From NCBI RefSeq assembly GCF_019175385.1, contig NC_083346.1:56077821-56141820 (forward strand): DNA of 64,000 nucleotides, read 5' to 3'. Each line of letters opens with the position of its first letter. Within the stretch, counting starts at the first letter, position 1. A model generated the notes under the pieces. It worked only from the letters and a program-made list of their open reading frames with translations. It made no database searches and was not told the origin of the DNA. The stretch is from Lycium barbarum. Lineage: Eukaryota; Streptophyta; Magnoliopsida; Solanales; Solanaceae. The translations under genes and the position numbers were made by a program. Below, in pieces: positions 43,995-55,428 of the stretch.

Positions 43995-44891
43995 CTATAA
44001 ATACATATTCTACACAATTTTTATATAACTTTGGACAGCTTGAAACCCTTAGTTTATAACTTTGGACCTAGAGAGAGCTTGGAGCCGCCGTGAATGCCGT
44101 AGTTATAGGGTTTTACCTTTTCTTCTCTGTAATACTTATTTTTACGTTTTTATTCGGATGATTTGTTGTTTTTCCTCCATGTCTATGTGGAGCTAAACTC
44201 TTTAGTTCTAAGGCTTTGACACAAACATGAAAGTTGACGTTTGATTATCGTTTCTATCTATTAAATTTCCATATTTTTGGGTTGCTTATTTATTCTTGTG
44301 CTTAATTGTTTAATTACTTGATTGCTAATTGAACACTATCTGTGGTGCGTGAACTGGACTTGAGAGAGGGAATTCACGTACATAATAAGTATAAATAGAG
44401 TTTGTTCGATATTATCGTTTCGCTACTGAGGATAGAGATATACCCTTTAGCCTTACTTAGTTGAATACGAAAAAATAAATGCGTTCTTGTTACCTCTGAT
44501 GACCATAGAGATATAGGCGTTATAGTAGCATCTACAGGCTTATGAGTAGTTCGAGAGAATATCATAAAGTTACAATTAACCCGTCAACTAGTAACCCACA
44601 GGTAGAATGATTTGAAGACTCAACTGGATTGCTAGTGGTCATAGCTCTAGATCTACCTCTTCTCCGATAAAAATCTGTTCTTTCTTGGTCGAAGTTCATT
44701 ATTTATTTATTTATTTTATTTTTAGTTAGTTTATAAATATAAATTTGGATTTTATTTCTTGTTTAGATAATTAGAATTAGTTTAATTTAGTAAATAGTTA
44801 ATCATAAGTCCCTGTGGGTATGATATCTGGACTTTAAATCCTATATTACTTGTACGATCGCGTATACTTGCGTGTGTGTTTGGGAGCAACA
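43995..44891 (+). repeat. Left member of a head-to-head retroelement-end pair
   Basis: Has a TATA box (CTATAAATA, 43995-44003) and ends TTTGGGAGCAACA at 44891. The last 700 bases are the diverged reverse complement of the right member. No coding region. It looks like an LTR or LTR-like terminal unit; the family is not identified. Confidence 0.55.
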
Positions 44892-44914
44892 CAAGGACTT
44901 CTGTAATTCAACGT

Positions 44915-47900
44915 TGTTGCTCCCAAATGCACACGCAAGTATACGCGGTCGTACAAGTAATATATGATTTAAAGTCCTGATATCATACCCACAGAGAATT
45001 AGATTTTATATTGTTCAACCAATTCAAATTCCATTGTGACTATTCAAAAAGGTAAAAATCAAGGTGTTTGTTGTTGCTAAACACTACAAAAAAAGGCTCA
45101 AATTGCGGGGGTTAAATTTGCAATTTGTGGCGGTTTGAAGTCCCCGCAATTTGTTGTTACGGCGGTTTTTAAAACCTCCATTATAACGTTCACCGCAATC
45201 AGTTTGCGGGGGTTTTTAGGAACCGCCGTGACAACAAATTGCGGGGGTTCCGAACCGCCGCAAATTGCAAATTAACCCCCGCAATTTGCTTGATACAATT
45301 TTTTTTTTTTTGCTTCGTTTTGCGGGGATTCTAACCTCCGCAATTTTAATTTCTCTTTGCAGAGATTGTAGCTTTCCAAATTTACTAATTTTTTTATTAT
45401 TAAGCTACAACTAATATACATATAGAGCATATAGTTTCATAATTAGAGACCTATCGTTGTTATGATAACACTAGCAGAAGCATTGTTATAATAAGAAATA
45501 TCATTATTTATTTGAATAATCAAAATGTTAAGTAATATCACAATTCATCAAATTTTAAGTATACCTTTGTGCCTAAATAGGATAAGAATGAGAAATTTCT
45601 AATACATCTTCTCTATATATACAATGTTAAATTCAAATCGCTATTTTTCTATATTCGTAACGAACCTCCTTCTGGCACTTTACTTGTTTCTCCAAACTGT
45701 GCCTTTGATCTCTAGCCACTTTAACAAGTAGACATTGGGCATACGAGGGAAAAGGTTGCATCTTCAGATTTGATCACTGCTTCAGAATAACGACGAGGAC
45801 ACCATCTCTGATAGCCACCAATGCAGGAGATATCTACAATAATTATTAAGGTCATGAAAAATGAGAACCACAATTAGATTGAAACGAAACAAGAAACGAG
45901 TATAAACAGTTATGTGATAGCGGCAATATGATAATAGATAACCGAAACCTTGACCAACATGCTACAATTGTGGTAATAGAGGTGCACCAACAGTTCTGTA
46001 CCTTTCACCTTGAGGGTACATCTCCTCAGAAACCTCAACAAAATCTTCAAGTAGAAATAGATCATGCAAAATAAAAGAGTTAAACCAAAATCATAAAAAC
46101 ACAAAACAAAATCCAATCAAAATAATAAACTTAAGAATATGAAACTTGACATAAGAAGTGGATAAATAACCTTAATTGTTTATCAAAAGCTACCCTAGTA
46201 AGTCATCTTCACCAAGGAAAGCTACTGCATGCCACACAAGAAACCTTTTTTTTATTTTCCAGAAGGCTTGGATATGGCTAACTGTTCGTACTTTCATATA
46301 AAGAAGATGCATCTGGTCCATAATTGCAAGTGTATTCTACACAATGTTAGATTCTGGAACAGTTAGGTACACAGTACTATACACTTGCAATATCAAGCAA
46401 TGAATTATCTAAAAAAGATGCACAGTTTTTAGGCCAAAATTACAAAACATGGAACATGCAACAATAGCATAAATTAGAGCACATCTTAGGAAGAGTGTCA
46501 GATGTAATATACTGGTCTATAATAGAAGGGGAATGTGATATAACTGGGGCTTCCAAGGAGACAACTTAACCACTAGACATAGTGTAATAAGGCAGAAGCT
46601 ATTGTGAGTCAAAAACTATGTCATACCATGCACCTGAAGTAGGCTGTATACAGAATCTTGTCTTTTCTTCCCAGGCAATGCAAATTTTAAGTCGACTTGG
46701 TTGTTCTCTTTGGCATCTATAAAATGAATGAAGAATTCTCATATAATTACCTTAGTGTCTGCACAAATTCCTAGAGATATTGCAATCTGAATAAGAAAGG
46801 TAAACGCATGTTCATTGCTTTGTTGGCCATATTTCTCTTGGCTGCAGAATGCAGACACACACACTATAAGAAATTTGAAGTCCATGCATTTAAAAATGTC
46901 TTTATAAGAAGGGTCACATACGACAATGATTTCCTTCACCTGAGGCATCCAGGAGAAAGTGTAGAAACTGCAACATTCCAATAGATGGTCATCCACAAAT
47001 GCAAACATATGATTGAACTGGCGGAATAGATAAAAGAAAATTCTCTCCAAATTGTGGTCTCAACACTGTTAAGTTTCTACAGTAAATGGATTTAGTTTTG
47101 TAGAGTCCAATGATAGTGTAAAATAAACATGGAGTACTTGGTTCGGTCATCTAACAGTTCGGAAAACTTTTTGAGAATTGATAGAAAGATACACAATAGT
47201 ACTAGCATTCAAGACTTGCACTAGTCCAGTTAAGTTGTGGGAATAAAAGATGAAAAGACCTGAAAAAAGAACAGTGATAACAAAATGTTGAACTCTAAAC
47301 AGAACAAACAATGAAGATATAGAATTACAAATAATAGGAAACAACAAAATAAGTTAGTTCCCTCTTCGCTTTGTGACCTTCTTTTTGATAAAGTTCACTT
47401 TTTTAACATATACGTCATCTGGATACCAAGGAAAAATGATCATTCATATAAGTCGAGGAACCTTAATTGTTCCTCGTCTAGTTAATCGCAAAACAGTGAC
47501 CTACCTAAGAAATGTTTGGGTTGTGGGATTACCCATTTCCAATTTGAGGGATTGTAGCACACTAGCCTCCAACTTCACGACATCTTTCTTCGTATATGTA
47601 TTGGCTATAATGTAACAAAAATCCTTAACATGTGGAGGCTAGATTTCCTAATACTTCCTGATAATCAATAGATTATATTAGATTCATACGCAAACTTACA
47701 TACATTACCAGGGGAATAAAATCAATTCTTGGCTCCGGTACTTGCGCAGCAATAAGCAATCAAGAAACACCCAAAAGCTGAAGTATTTGCCTTTTTTTTT
47801 TTATCTTTCTTTGAAGTCTTTGCCTATGAAACAGTAAGCTACAGAGAGTCCGAAAGAAGCTTGTACTCCAAACACCACATTGTCCTAACAGATTCACTGA

Positions 47901-49270
47901 CAAATAACAAAACAACAAACAAGTTAATCTAAGCAGCCAAAAAATCAATTACTAGTAAAGCTAACCTCCTTATAAACCTTATTGAATAAGATTATCCACA
48001 ACGAAAACCTAAAAATTAGAGATTTAGGGAAAATCCCAAAAAGTAGGATAGTTAAAAACCTTGAAGTGAAGTATACCCCGAATGAAGAGCTGAAGCTTCT
48101 ACATGGTGCCAAGACGCAGGGCAACGAGCCGATTAGAGAATTCTTCGGACCTTTCCTGGAAAAAAAAAATAGAATCAGAATATAGATCTCTGAACTTTCT
48201 AGAAAATGATTCAAAGTTGATAAATCGATTGAAAAGGCGTGAAAACAAGGGAACTCACAAGTAAGATGAAATCAATTTCTTTGAATCTTCGATATATTGA
48301 GAGAAACACAATATGATAAACTCAGTTGATAAATCGATCAATTCCTCAAAAATCAAACCCTAATCCAATGGAGAAAAGGAAAAAATCAATACCTAGAGAA
48401 TCCAATTGATGCTTCGGAGAGTGAGGGAGAGAGTGTCTTCTTAGGGCTCGCTTTTGCTTGGGAGAAAAAAAAATGAGGAAAACGAAATATTTTGAGGGAA
48501 AATTTGTGATATATAAGCGCTCTTTCTATTCAAGAATAGGCGCTTTTTTTATATATAAAGCAGCGGAGGTTCGTAACCGCCGCAATTTGTATCAAAATTT
48601 GCGTAGGTTAAAATAACCCCTGCAATTTGATACAAATTGCGGGGGTTAGGGCCACCTCCGCAATTAAACCGCCGCAAAGTTAGCGTTTTTTTGTAATGAC
48701 TATGACTAAAATTAAACAAATCAATGTGAGTATTTTGTGACTAAGACAATTGTGACGAAGACCGTAAGGTTTATCATATGAGAAAAAGTTCTAAGGTCAT
48801 GACTTTTGACAATTCAATTAGTCTTTTGACTATTCTCCCTATCTTATTTTATGAATTTCGAGTTGATTGGTTAATTGTAACTTCATGAGTATCTGCTGAG
48901 TTGCTCAGAGGCCTGTAGATGTTACTCTAACGTCTATATCCCTATGGTCACCAGAAAGTAACAAGAACGCATTTACTTCTCCGTATTCAACTAAGCAAGG
49001 CTAAAGGGTATATTTCTATCCTCGTTAGTGAAACGATTACATCGAGCAAGCCCTATTTATTCTTATTACATATGCAAATTTCCTATCCTTAGTTCAATTC
49101 GCACACCACAGATAGTGTCTAATTAGTGATCAAGTAATTAAACAATTAAGCACAAGAATAAATAAGCAACCCAAAATGAAAATTTAATCGATAGAAATTG
49201 TCGCCAAACCAACTATCATGTCTTTGCGACAACCCTAGAATAAAGAAGTTTAGCTACTCATGATTTGAGA
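44915..49270 (-). repeat. Right member of the pair, split by a CACTA-like element
   Basis: Begins TGTTGCTCCCAAATGCAC at 44915, 23 bases after its partner's end. The homology runs 44915-45081, is interrupted by 45082-48698, and resumes 48699-49270 (shared words: ACAGATAGTGT, AATTAAACAATTAAGCACAAG, AGGCTAAAGGGTATAT). Arms differ by perhaps 15-20%, so both are old. Confidence 0.6.
45082..48698. mobile_element. Non-autonomous CACTA-like element (3617 bp)
   Basis: Ends CACTACAAAAAAAGGCTC (left) and, inverted, CATTACAAAAAAACGCTA (right). Subterminal regions (45100-45300 and 48550-48680) carry many direct and inverted copies of GCGGGGGTT / AACCGCCGCAA / AATTGCGG, as in plant CACTA elements. No TNPA/TNPD-type frame is seen. 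No convincing 3-bp duplication (AAA left, ACT right). The interior has intron/exon-like minus-strand text (see findings) and no supported gene. Confidence 0.72.
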
Positions 49271-50100
49271 TGAAGAACAAGAATTCATGAGTAATCTAGG
49301 GTTGAATAATAAAAATAAAATAAAACCTAAGAGAGAGAAATAAGGATGACAACTTACAAGTCTTAAGAATATCCCAGCACGTCGTTTACAATAAATAAAA
49401 CATCTAAATATAGTCTAGGGTTAATCCTAAAATAAGTAGACCAAATCCCGATCGAAACGGGAAAAAACTGGACAATTCCCGAGCCGCAATTATGTAAACT
49501 TCGATTTGCAAAGTTCAGGGAGTCTATTCATCCGTGATGGGGACGCGACGCCTGACCAACGCGAGCCTACCCCTCCCGTGACGCGGGCCTCTAATGCTTG
49601 AGGTCCTTGACGCGGGCCTCTAACGAGAGATAAAATGATGCTAAATATCGATATTTGTGCCAAATATCAAGCATCGAGTAATTTAATTAACTTTTTCCAC
49701 GAAGACCACTTGGTAGAAGGTGTCTCCGACTCTAGCTGAAATATCCTAATTATGTAAATTTAAAAACTATTAATCATGTTCTTGAATTCCCTATTTTGCT
49801 AGATATGCTGATTATCCTAACTTGACGTTCCCATGTTTTGTTGTATACATCGTTCTGTTTTCCTGGAGAGATGGCATGATCAAGTGTCCATTGAAGAACA
49901 TTCCTGCCATTTTTACCAAGTGCTACATAAACATCATTCATCATTCCTCCATCTTTATTGCTAATTACTTCATTCATCATTCCTCCATCGTTACAATCGT
50001 TTCATTAGGAAAATTATAACACTTCACTTGCTTTCCACTATTGTAATTGTTACGTTCTTCCATTATTGTCAATAAATTTCCAACTATTATTGACAATTAG
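49271..50100. other. Spacer; continuation of the retroelement remnant, GC patch
   Basis: 49535-49625 repeats GACGCGGGCCTCTAA and related CpG-rich words. 49960-49990 has a duplicated CTTCATTCATCATTCCTCCATC. No gene. Confidence 0.45.
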
Positions 50101-50114
50101 AACATATAACTTGG

Positions 50115-50196
50115 TTGAAAATTTTGAAAAAAAAAAAAAAGATAAATAGGAATGCTCGTCATGGAGAGGTGTCCCATCACCTTATCTGTGTCTAGC

Positions 50197-50273
<77 letters not shown>
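50115..50273 (-). mobile_element. Helitron 5' end (minus strand) with expanded TA repeat
   Basis: On the minus strand: TA repeat, then TTAAGCTAGACACAGATAAGGTGATGGGACACCTCTCCATG..ATTCCTATTTATC and a T run. This is the same terminal text as at 51815. The TA run (50200-50273) occupies the place of the short TATATA in the other copies. No matching 3' end was found. Confidence 0.6.
50200..50273. repeat. TA microsatellite (about 37 units)
   Basis: Uninterrupted TA dinucleotide directly abutting the Helitron 5' end remnant. Confidence 0.95.
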
Positions 50274-50274
<1 letters not shown>

Positions 50275-51690
50275 TGCTTAAATTAGACTTGTATATGCTC
50301 CATCCAAAAGCATGATGCTCATAAAATTCCATATGTTAGAAGGGTTAGTGAGCAATCACCAAGACTAATGAAACATCAACAATGCTTTTCTCTCCAAGAA
50401 AAGAAGAGGAAAATTTTTAGTTTTCGGAAACAAATTGACACTAAAATATTGTTTTCCGTGATCATATTTTACTCATGTACGAATAAAAATTCAACATACT
50501 TTGTTGCACTGATTCAACATTCATTAATTTCGCTAATGAAGAAACATTTGATAAATTTGAGTTAGGAATCAAATTTGTAACATTCAAATCTAAAACTGAT
50601 GATAATGTAACCTACATGTAAATTTGAAAAGAAAATAATTGAAACTTACCCTGATGATGAGAGCAAACCCTCTTGTTGCTAGTTTAGGGATACAAAAAGA
50701 ATTAGAGCATAAAATATGGAAGGAAAAAATGTGAAAAGAAAATCTAGACTATTAATAATGGCAGAAGCGTCGGGAATATTTCTTAACTCAAAATTATGAA
50801 ATGTAACAACAATTCAGCCTATCAATGTTATCCTCCATGCATAAAAACAGTCCTTGTCAATTTTGGTTGTTACTGAACTTGGAGGGAGTACTATTCAGTC
50901 TAACTACTGGTTGTTTCCCGAACTTCATAGATGTCATCACTGAAGAACCTCTTGAATAGCGCATACTATTATCTCATTAAACAATCTAAAGTAAGAACCC
51001 ATAATCTTTTATATGCTGCCAGAATCAACTTGCACAGCGACTGAGGTGACATTTTATAGGTACAGCCGTTTTAAGGAACGCATGGAGTGTCGATTATCCC
51101 TGTGTGGTGGTGGGATAAGATAATACACCCTTTGGTGTATTAGATAATTCATGTATTAATACACATGCCTCAAAATGTCAACCAAACATGATATAAAATA
51201 ATATCACATCTAATACCATAACTATTTTAGCTAAGACCTTCTACCAAATGAGCTCTAAGAGGAGGTACTTTAGACTGCGGGTTTAAGAAGATCGATACCT
51301 TAGATAGTTAGAAAAATAGGAAATCCTTAACATGAAAAAAAAAATCAGGAGAAAGGTTGAGAACTCACCATGAATGAAGTACAAAGATGATTCTGGGGAG
51401 TAGGTACAAAGTTGGTTCGCTTTAAATAGCCATAAAACAAAACTTAGAGAGTCAAGTCTTAACTCGTAAACGTGGGGTGAGGAAAAGTTGTTGTTGTTTT
51501 TTTTTTTTTTAACCTTTACTAGTAATTTAATATAAATTACTAAAACTACGTGCTGAATGTTTTCAGTTATCACATTAATTGAACAAATATGTAATTGCAA
51601 TAATTATAAGGGAAGTAATGGCAAATAATGTTATTAAATGGTGAGTGAGTCTTTATTATATGCGGGGGTGAAACTTTAATATTTTATTTT
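50274..51690. other. Spacer, no gene supported
   Basis: AT-rich with a few short frames (50368, 51283) that have no family signature. Poly-T/A runs at about 51338 and 51500. May be the interior of the minus-strand Helitron whose 5' end is at 51814. Confidence 0.4.
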
Positions 51691-51699
51691 ATTTAATAA

Positions 51700-51814
51700 A
51701 ATAGAGAACAAAGAGAAAAGGGTCAAAAAATTGAGAAAAAAGATAAATACTAATGGAGGACATAAAGATGTGATATATCACCTTGTTTATGCCTAGCTTT
51801 ATATTATATAATAA
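51700..51814 (-). mobile_element. Second minus-strand Helitron 5' end
   Basis: The minus strand reads TATATAATATAAAGCTAGGCATAAACAAGGTGATATATCAC..TTTATC, the inverse of the plus-strand 5' end that starts at 51815. The two ends touch, giving a perfect roughly 32-base inverted repeat around 51815. Confidence 0.65.
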
Positions 51815-53771
51815 TCTATATATAATATAAAGCTAGGCATAAACAAGGTGATGTGACACCTCTCTATGACCACCATTCTTATTTATTTTTTTTCTCCTTT
51901 TTTGGCCTTCTTCTAATTATAAAATGACAATATCTAATATTTTAAGTATTTTCTTCTTTATGTATTTAATGTTATTACAAGGAGTAACTACTCATAACTT
52001 ACACCTCTTCAATTTCACTCTTAATAATAGTTGCATAATGTCCATATATACTTTTCATGTCCAACATAAAGATTGTAACGTTGCTACAATTCAACATGAT
52101 GAAATGGCCGGATGGTTTACAACAATTGAATTAGTAATTAAAAGGGTCATTAAAGCTGCAACAATTTAATCAAAATAATGCGTCATTAAAAGTTCCATAC
52201 GTGCCTTTTGGGTTGTAGAATAGAGTCTTTACATAATCCAAGTTTAACCTTTAACTATCCCAAAACTTTTTTGTTATTTATATCAGGTAATTAGAACAAA
52301 TGATTTTCTAATAGTTAATGTCTTTTCCTGTTGTTTTTAGTGCCCTGGTGTGGTAGTAAATGGTATACATATTACAATAGATGTCAAAATGATAGCTGCA
52401 TTATGGTATGTCATCTGCAGTATAATTGAGTAATCTTCTAATTATTTTTATTCTACCTATGTATTTTGGTTTATTCTCTTCCTTTTCACCTAATTTCATT
52501 TGTCTTTTACTAATTACGTATTACATATTTGCTATATGAACCTCCAGAGTGGTTTTCGGTAGACATAACTTGCTTTTTGAGTGTGTCTAGAGCAGTTGAG
52601 CAAAAAAAACAAAATTTAAGAACTCAATTTCGATGTCAATGCTGGTAAATAATCTTTCCTGTAAATATATTAAGTTATTCTTATACCTTTGTTCTTTGTG
52701 CTGGGAACCACAACGATGTGTTTTTATTTTTCATTTGTTTTAGCTCTGCCAGACACTAATATGCAAAGTCAAGTGTAGTGTGGGGTAGTAGTAGGCGCTC
52801 TTAGGCCTCTTCCCAACTGCTAGATCATTCCAGTGTGTTGGGTACTATTATAAATTTGACAAAGCAAATTCTAGACAAGAGATAGACAAGATCATACACT
52901 TCATTCTGATTTAATACACTTTTGACTAAACATCTACTCTTTATCCCATCCTTCTGCAAAAGACAAGAAACATGGAGGAATTTTATTTCATTCTTTGGAG
53001 AGAAAAAAGAAGAATTTCTTACGAGATTATAATTTTTAAATATTCATCTTCTTTGCTTTTGTTTCAGGCTGATGTGCTTACGGAGATGTTCGAGACTAAT
53101 TAACAAACGCTTGATGTTGTTATTTCCCTTTTATCTTTACTTTTATTTTTCTAATGTAAATCTATGACTTTTATGCTTAATTATTTATTAGCATATTAGT
53201 ACTATTTTGTTTTACATAACTATATTTATAAAATGACACCTCTTTGGTAGAAAGAAATGCTTTAAGCTAAGTGTAGAGATTTATGCATATACCTTTATTT
53301 TACTTAACAACAGAAAAGATCATGTAATTTTTTTTATTTTTGCTACGTATGGTTTTTGTGCTTATATATGTAGTAAAAAGTTGTCATTTCTTTGGTATAA
53401 AGAAATACTTTAAAGTAAATTAACTCGTGGAATATATGTAAATACTTTAAGTAGAAAAATCCTATTATTCCAACACAAAAATAATGTAGATAATAATTAG
53501 ATGGTCTTAATTTAAGGGATCTATTTTTCTTTTTGATGGTATATCTAATCTCTTACTACGGGGAAAAAACATCTACTACTGACAAAGTATTTTTCGTTGA
53601 GAAAAATATAAAGATAACTGTTAAGAATAAAATTAGTTGAAACTTGAAATATAATCTATTTTGTAAATCAATTAGTTAGTGAAATATTTTAAATTTTGGT
53701 TATTATTAACAAATTATTTCATAAATTTAATGAGATCTTTTGATCGCGCGAAGCGCGGACAAGTATACTAG
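51815..53771 (+). mobile_element. Non-autonomous Helitron (1957 bp)
   Basis: Starts TCTATATATAATATAAAGC after an A (51814) and ends with a hairpin CGCGC-GAA-GCGCG (53745-53757), eleven bases, then CTAG at 53768-53771 followed by T. A|TC...CTAG|T with a 3' hairpin is the Helitron signature. There is no Rep/helicase frame. The interior is AT-rich; some stretches read like intron-flanked fragments, but I cannot name a source gene. The family's starting text (AAGCTAGGCATAAACAAGGTG) is shared with two minus-strand ends upstream. Confidence 0.85.
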
Positions 53772-54122
53772 TAATATATAGATAGATTACCCGCACCCTC
53801 CTTGCAAATATTTAAGCCCTTTACAAACTATTAAAAGAAGAAAAGGTTACTCGCATTCCTAATATTCTTAACAGCTTCTTAAGTCAAGCTAACTTGAGTG
53901 AATTTAACCGAGGGTACTGATGTGGCGTGATTTTACGCCACAATCGATGCTTTTTAACTATAAGTTTTACTTGTTTTTAAGCAAGTCTATGTCATTTTAC
54001 GTAGTTTTTGTCATGTTTCAGGTAATACGAGGTCCCTAGAGCCTAAGTGTGGAAAACAAGCAAAAAAGTTGCAAAACTGGAATTACTGGAGGTTCTGGAA
54101 AATATCGTGGAAAAATACTCTG

Positions 54123-54322
54123 CGCGATCGCGCAGAGTACCCACGCGATCGCGCCCACGCGGGAAATGTACTCCACGCGATCGCGCTGGAATTTAACGCG
54201 ATCGCGCCTACGCGCGTTGTTAATTCCACGCGATCGCACAGTATCGACACGCGATCGCGATGAAGGGAGCAGTGGAAGCTGACGTCATCCACGCGATCGC
54301 GCAGACACATGGCGCGATCGCG
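54123..54322. repeat. CGCGATCGCG palindrome array, 5' LTR (8 copies)
   Basis: Copies at 54123, 54144, 54176, 54197, 54229 (last base A), 54250, 54292 and 54313. Seven are perfect 10-mers. The starts fall into pairs about 21 apart within a roughly 53-base period (21, 32, 21, 32, 21, 42, 21). The first lies in a 24-base perfect palindrome (54116-54139). Located 60-260 bases upstream of the TATA box. Confidence 0.97.
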
Positions 54323-54384
54323 ATGAAGGATTTTCGGCAATTTCGACCAGAACTCGGATTTTGACGATTTCTTCCATTCCAGTA

Positions 54385-54394
54385 CATATAAATA
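54385..54394 (+). promoter_or_regulatory. TATA box of the 5' LTR
   Basis: CATATAAATA about 60 bases downstream of the palindrome array. Probable start of the genomic transcript, about 30 bases further on (near GGGCAAAACATGAGAC). Confidence 0.7.
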
Positions 54395-55298
54395 GAAAAT
54401 TAGGGCAAAACATGAGACATCTTTGGCTCAACACAAGTCCTTGGAGGCTAGGGTTTCACACCAACACATTGGAGGAGAAGATTGGAAGCACTTTAATGAG
54501 ATATTCTTAATCCTTTCTTCAATTTCTTGTTTGGTATTGAATATTTATGTGTGTAGTATTTCATTTCAATACTTAAACCTTGTTTATGGAAGTATATATT
54601 GTTTAAGTTTGGATTGAATCTCTTGTTTTGCTTATGTGTTGAATGATTTTATTCCTAATGAAGTGAGTTATTGTTTCTTTAATTAATCTCATTTTGAATG
54701 ATTCTTAAGGGAGTAGCTAACCCTAAGACTTGCCCATTTATTTCGGTTTAAACTTGGAAGAGGCAAACTCGGAATTGGGAAAGATTAATTAACAAGAATT
54801 TGGGGCGTTAACCCTCATCTAATGGAAATCGACCTAGGAATAGGCGACACCACTTGTAGCCATATTCGGGTGTTCTTAATGCTCCTAATTGCTTTAGGGA
54901 TATTCAATTAGGTAGTCTAGTTAGTCTTCGGAAGAAGCTAATTTAGAGTCATTATCCGAGGCTAAGTAATATAAACTCACCATTATTTGTAAATCATGAA
55001 GTACATTGGATCGTTACTTGAGCGTAGTTTCCCTTGTATCCATGCTTGTGGCCATTGATCATTTTACTTGCTTTCTAGGTTAGTTTACATTTTTGCATTA
55101 GTTATAATTCTCTCAAACAAAACCAAAACATTATCTATCGTTTGGCTTTAGCGTAGTTGGTGAAAATTCCTACTTTTCCTAATCGCCTACATATTGTTCT
55201 CTGTGGGATTCGACCCCGACTCATAGTTGGGTAAATTATATTTGCATACGACCGTGCCCATTCTAATTAATAGGGTGGATTTGGACGTTATCAAAAAA

Positions 55299-55316
55299 TG
55301 GCGCCGTTGCCGGGGA
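55299..55316 (+). other. Primer binding site, tRNA-Asp type
   Basis: TGGCGCCGTTGCCGGGGA begins five bases after the LTR. It is complementary to the 3' end of plant tRNA-Asp as I recall it, the primer used by Athila and several other gypsy groups. Confidence 0.88.
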
Positions 55317-55428
55317 ACAATTGGTGTATTTTGGCTAATCTAGGAAATAAGCTAACTTGCTTTGAACCGAACCCGTAAATATTTGTATAAGTGTTTTCTG
55401 TGTTTTATTATATATATAAAAAAAAAAA

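Larger units (their letters stand above)
53918..55293 (+). repeat. 5' LTR (1376 bp)
   Basis: TGATGTGGCGTGATTTTACG to GGACGTTATCA. Has the palindrome array at 54123-54322, then a TATA box (54385-54394). The remaining 900 bases are moderately AT-rich leader (U5-like). The small frames around the array are artefacts of the repeats. Confidence 0.95.

Noticed and set aside
48699..48701. 3-bp target duplication for the CACTA-like element
   Set aside because: Left flank AAA and right flank ACT do not match; shifting the ends by a few bases does not help. The element call rests on termini and subterminal repeats only.
54123..54322. Bacterial (cyanobacterial) contamination, suggested by the GCGATCGC words
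   Set aside because: The arrays are inside both LTRs of a plant element with TATA boxes, a tRNA-Asp primer site and a target duplication, and the surrounding DNA is AT-rich and eukaryotic.
54036..54340. Arg/Asp-rich frames (RDRVE, AIAPTR, DRDRVS repeats) in both LTRs on both strands
   Set aside because: They are translations of the CGCGATCGCG array, and similar peptides appear on both strands because the motif is palindromic.
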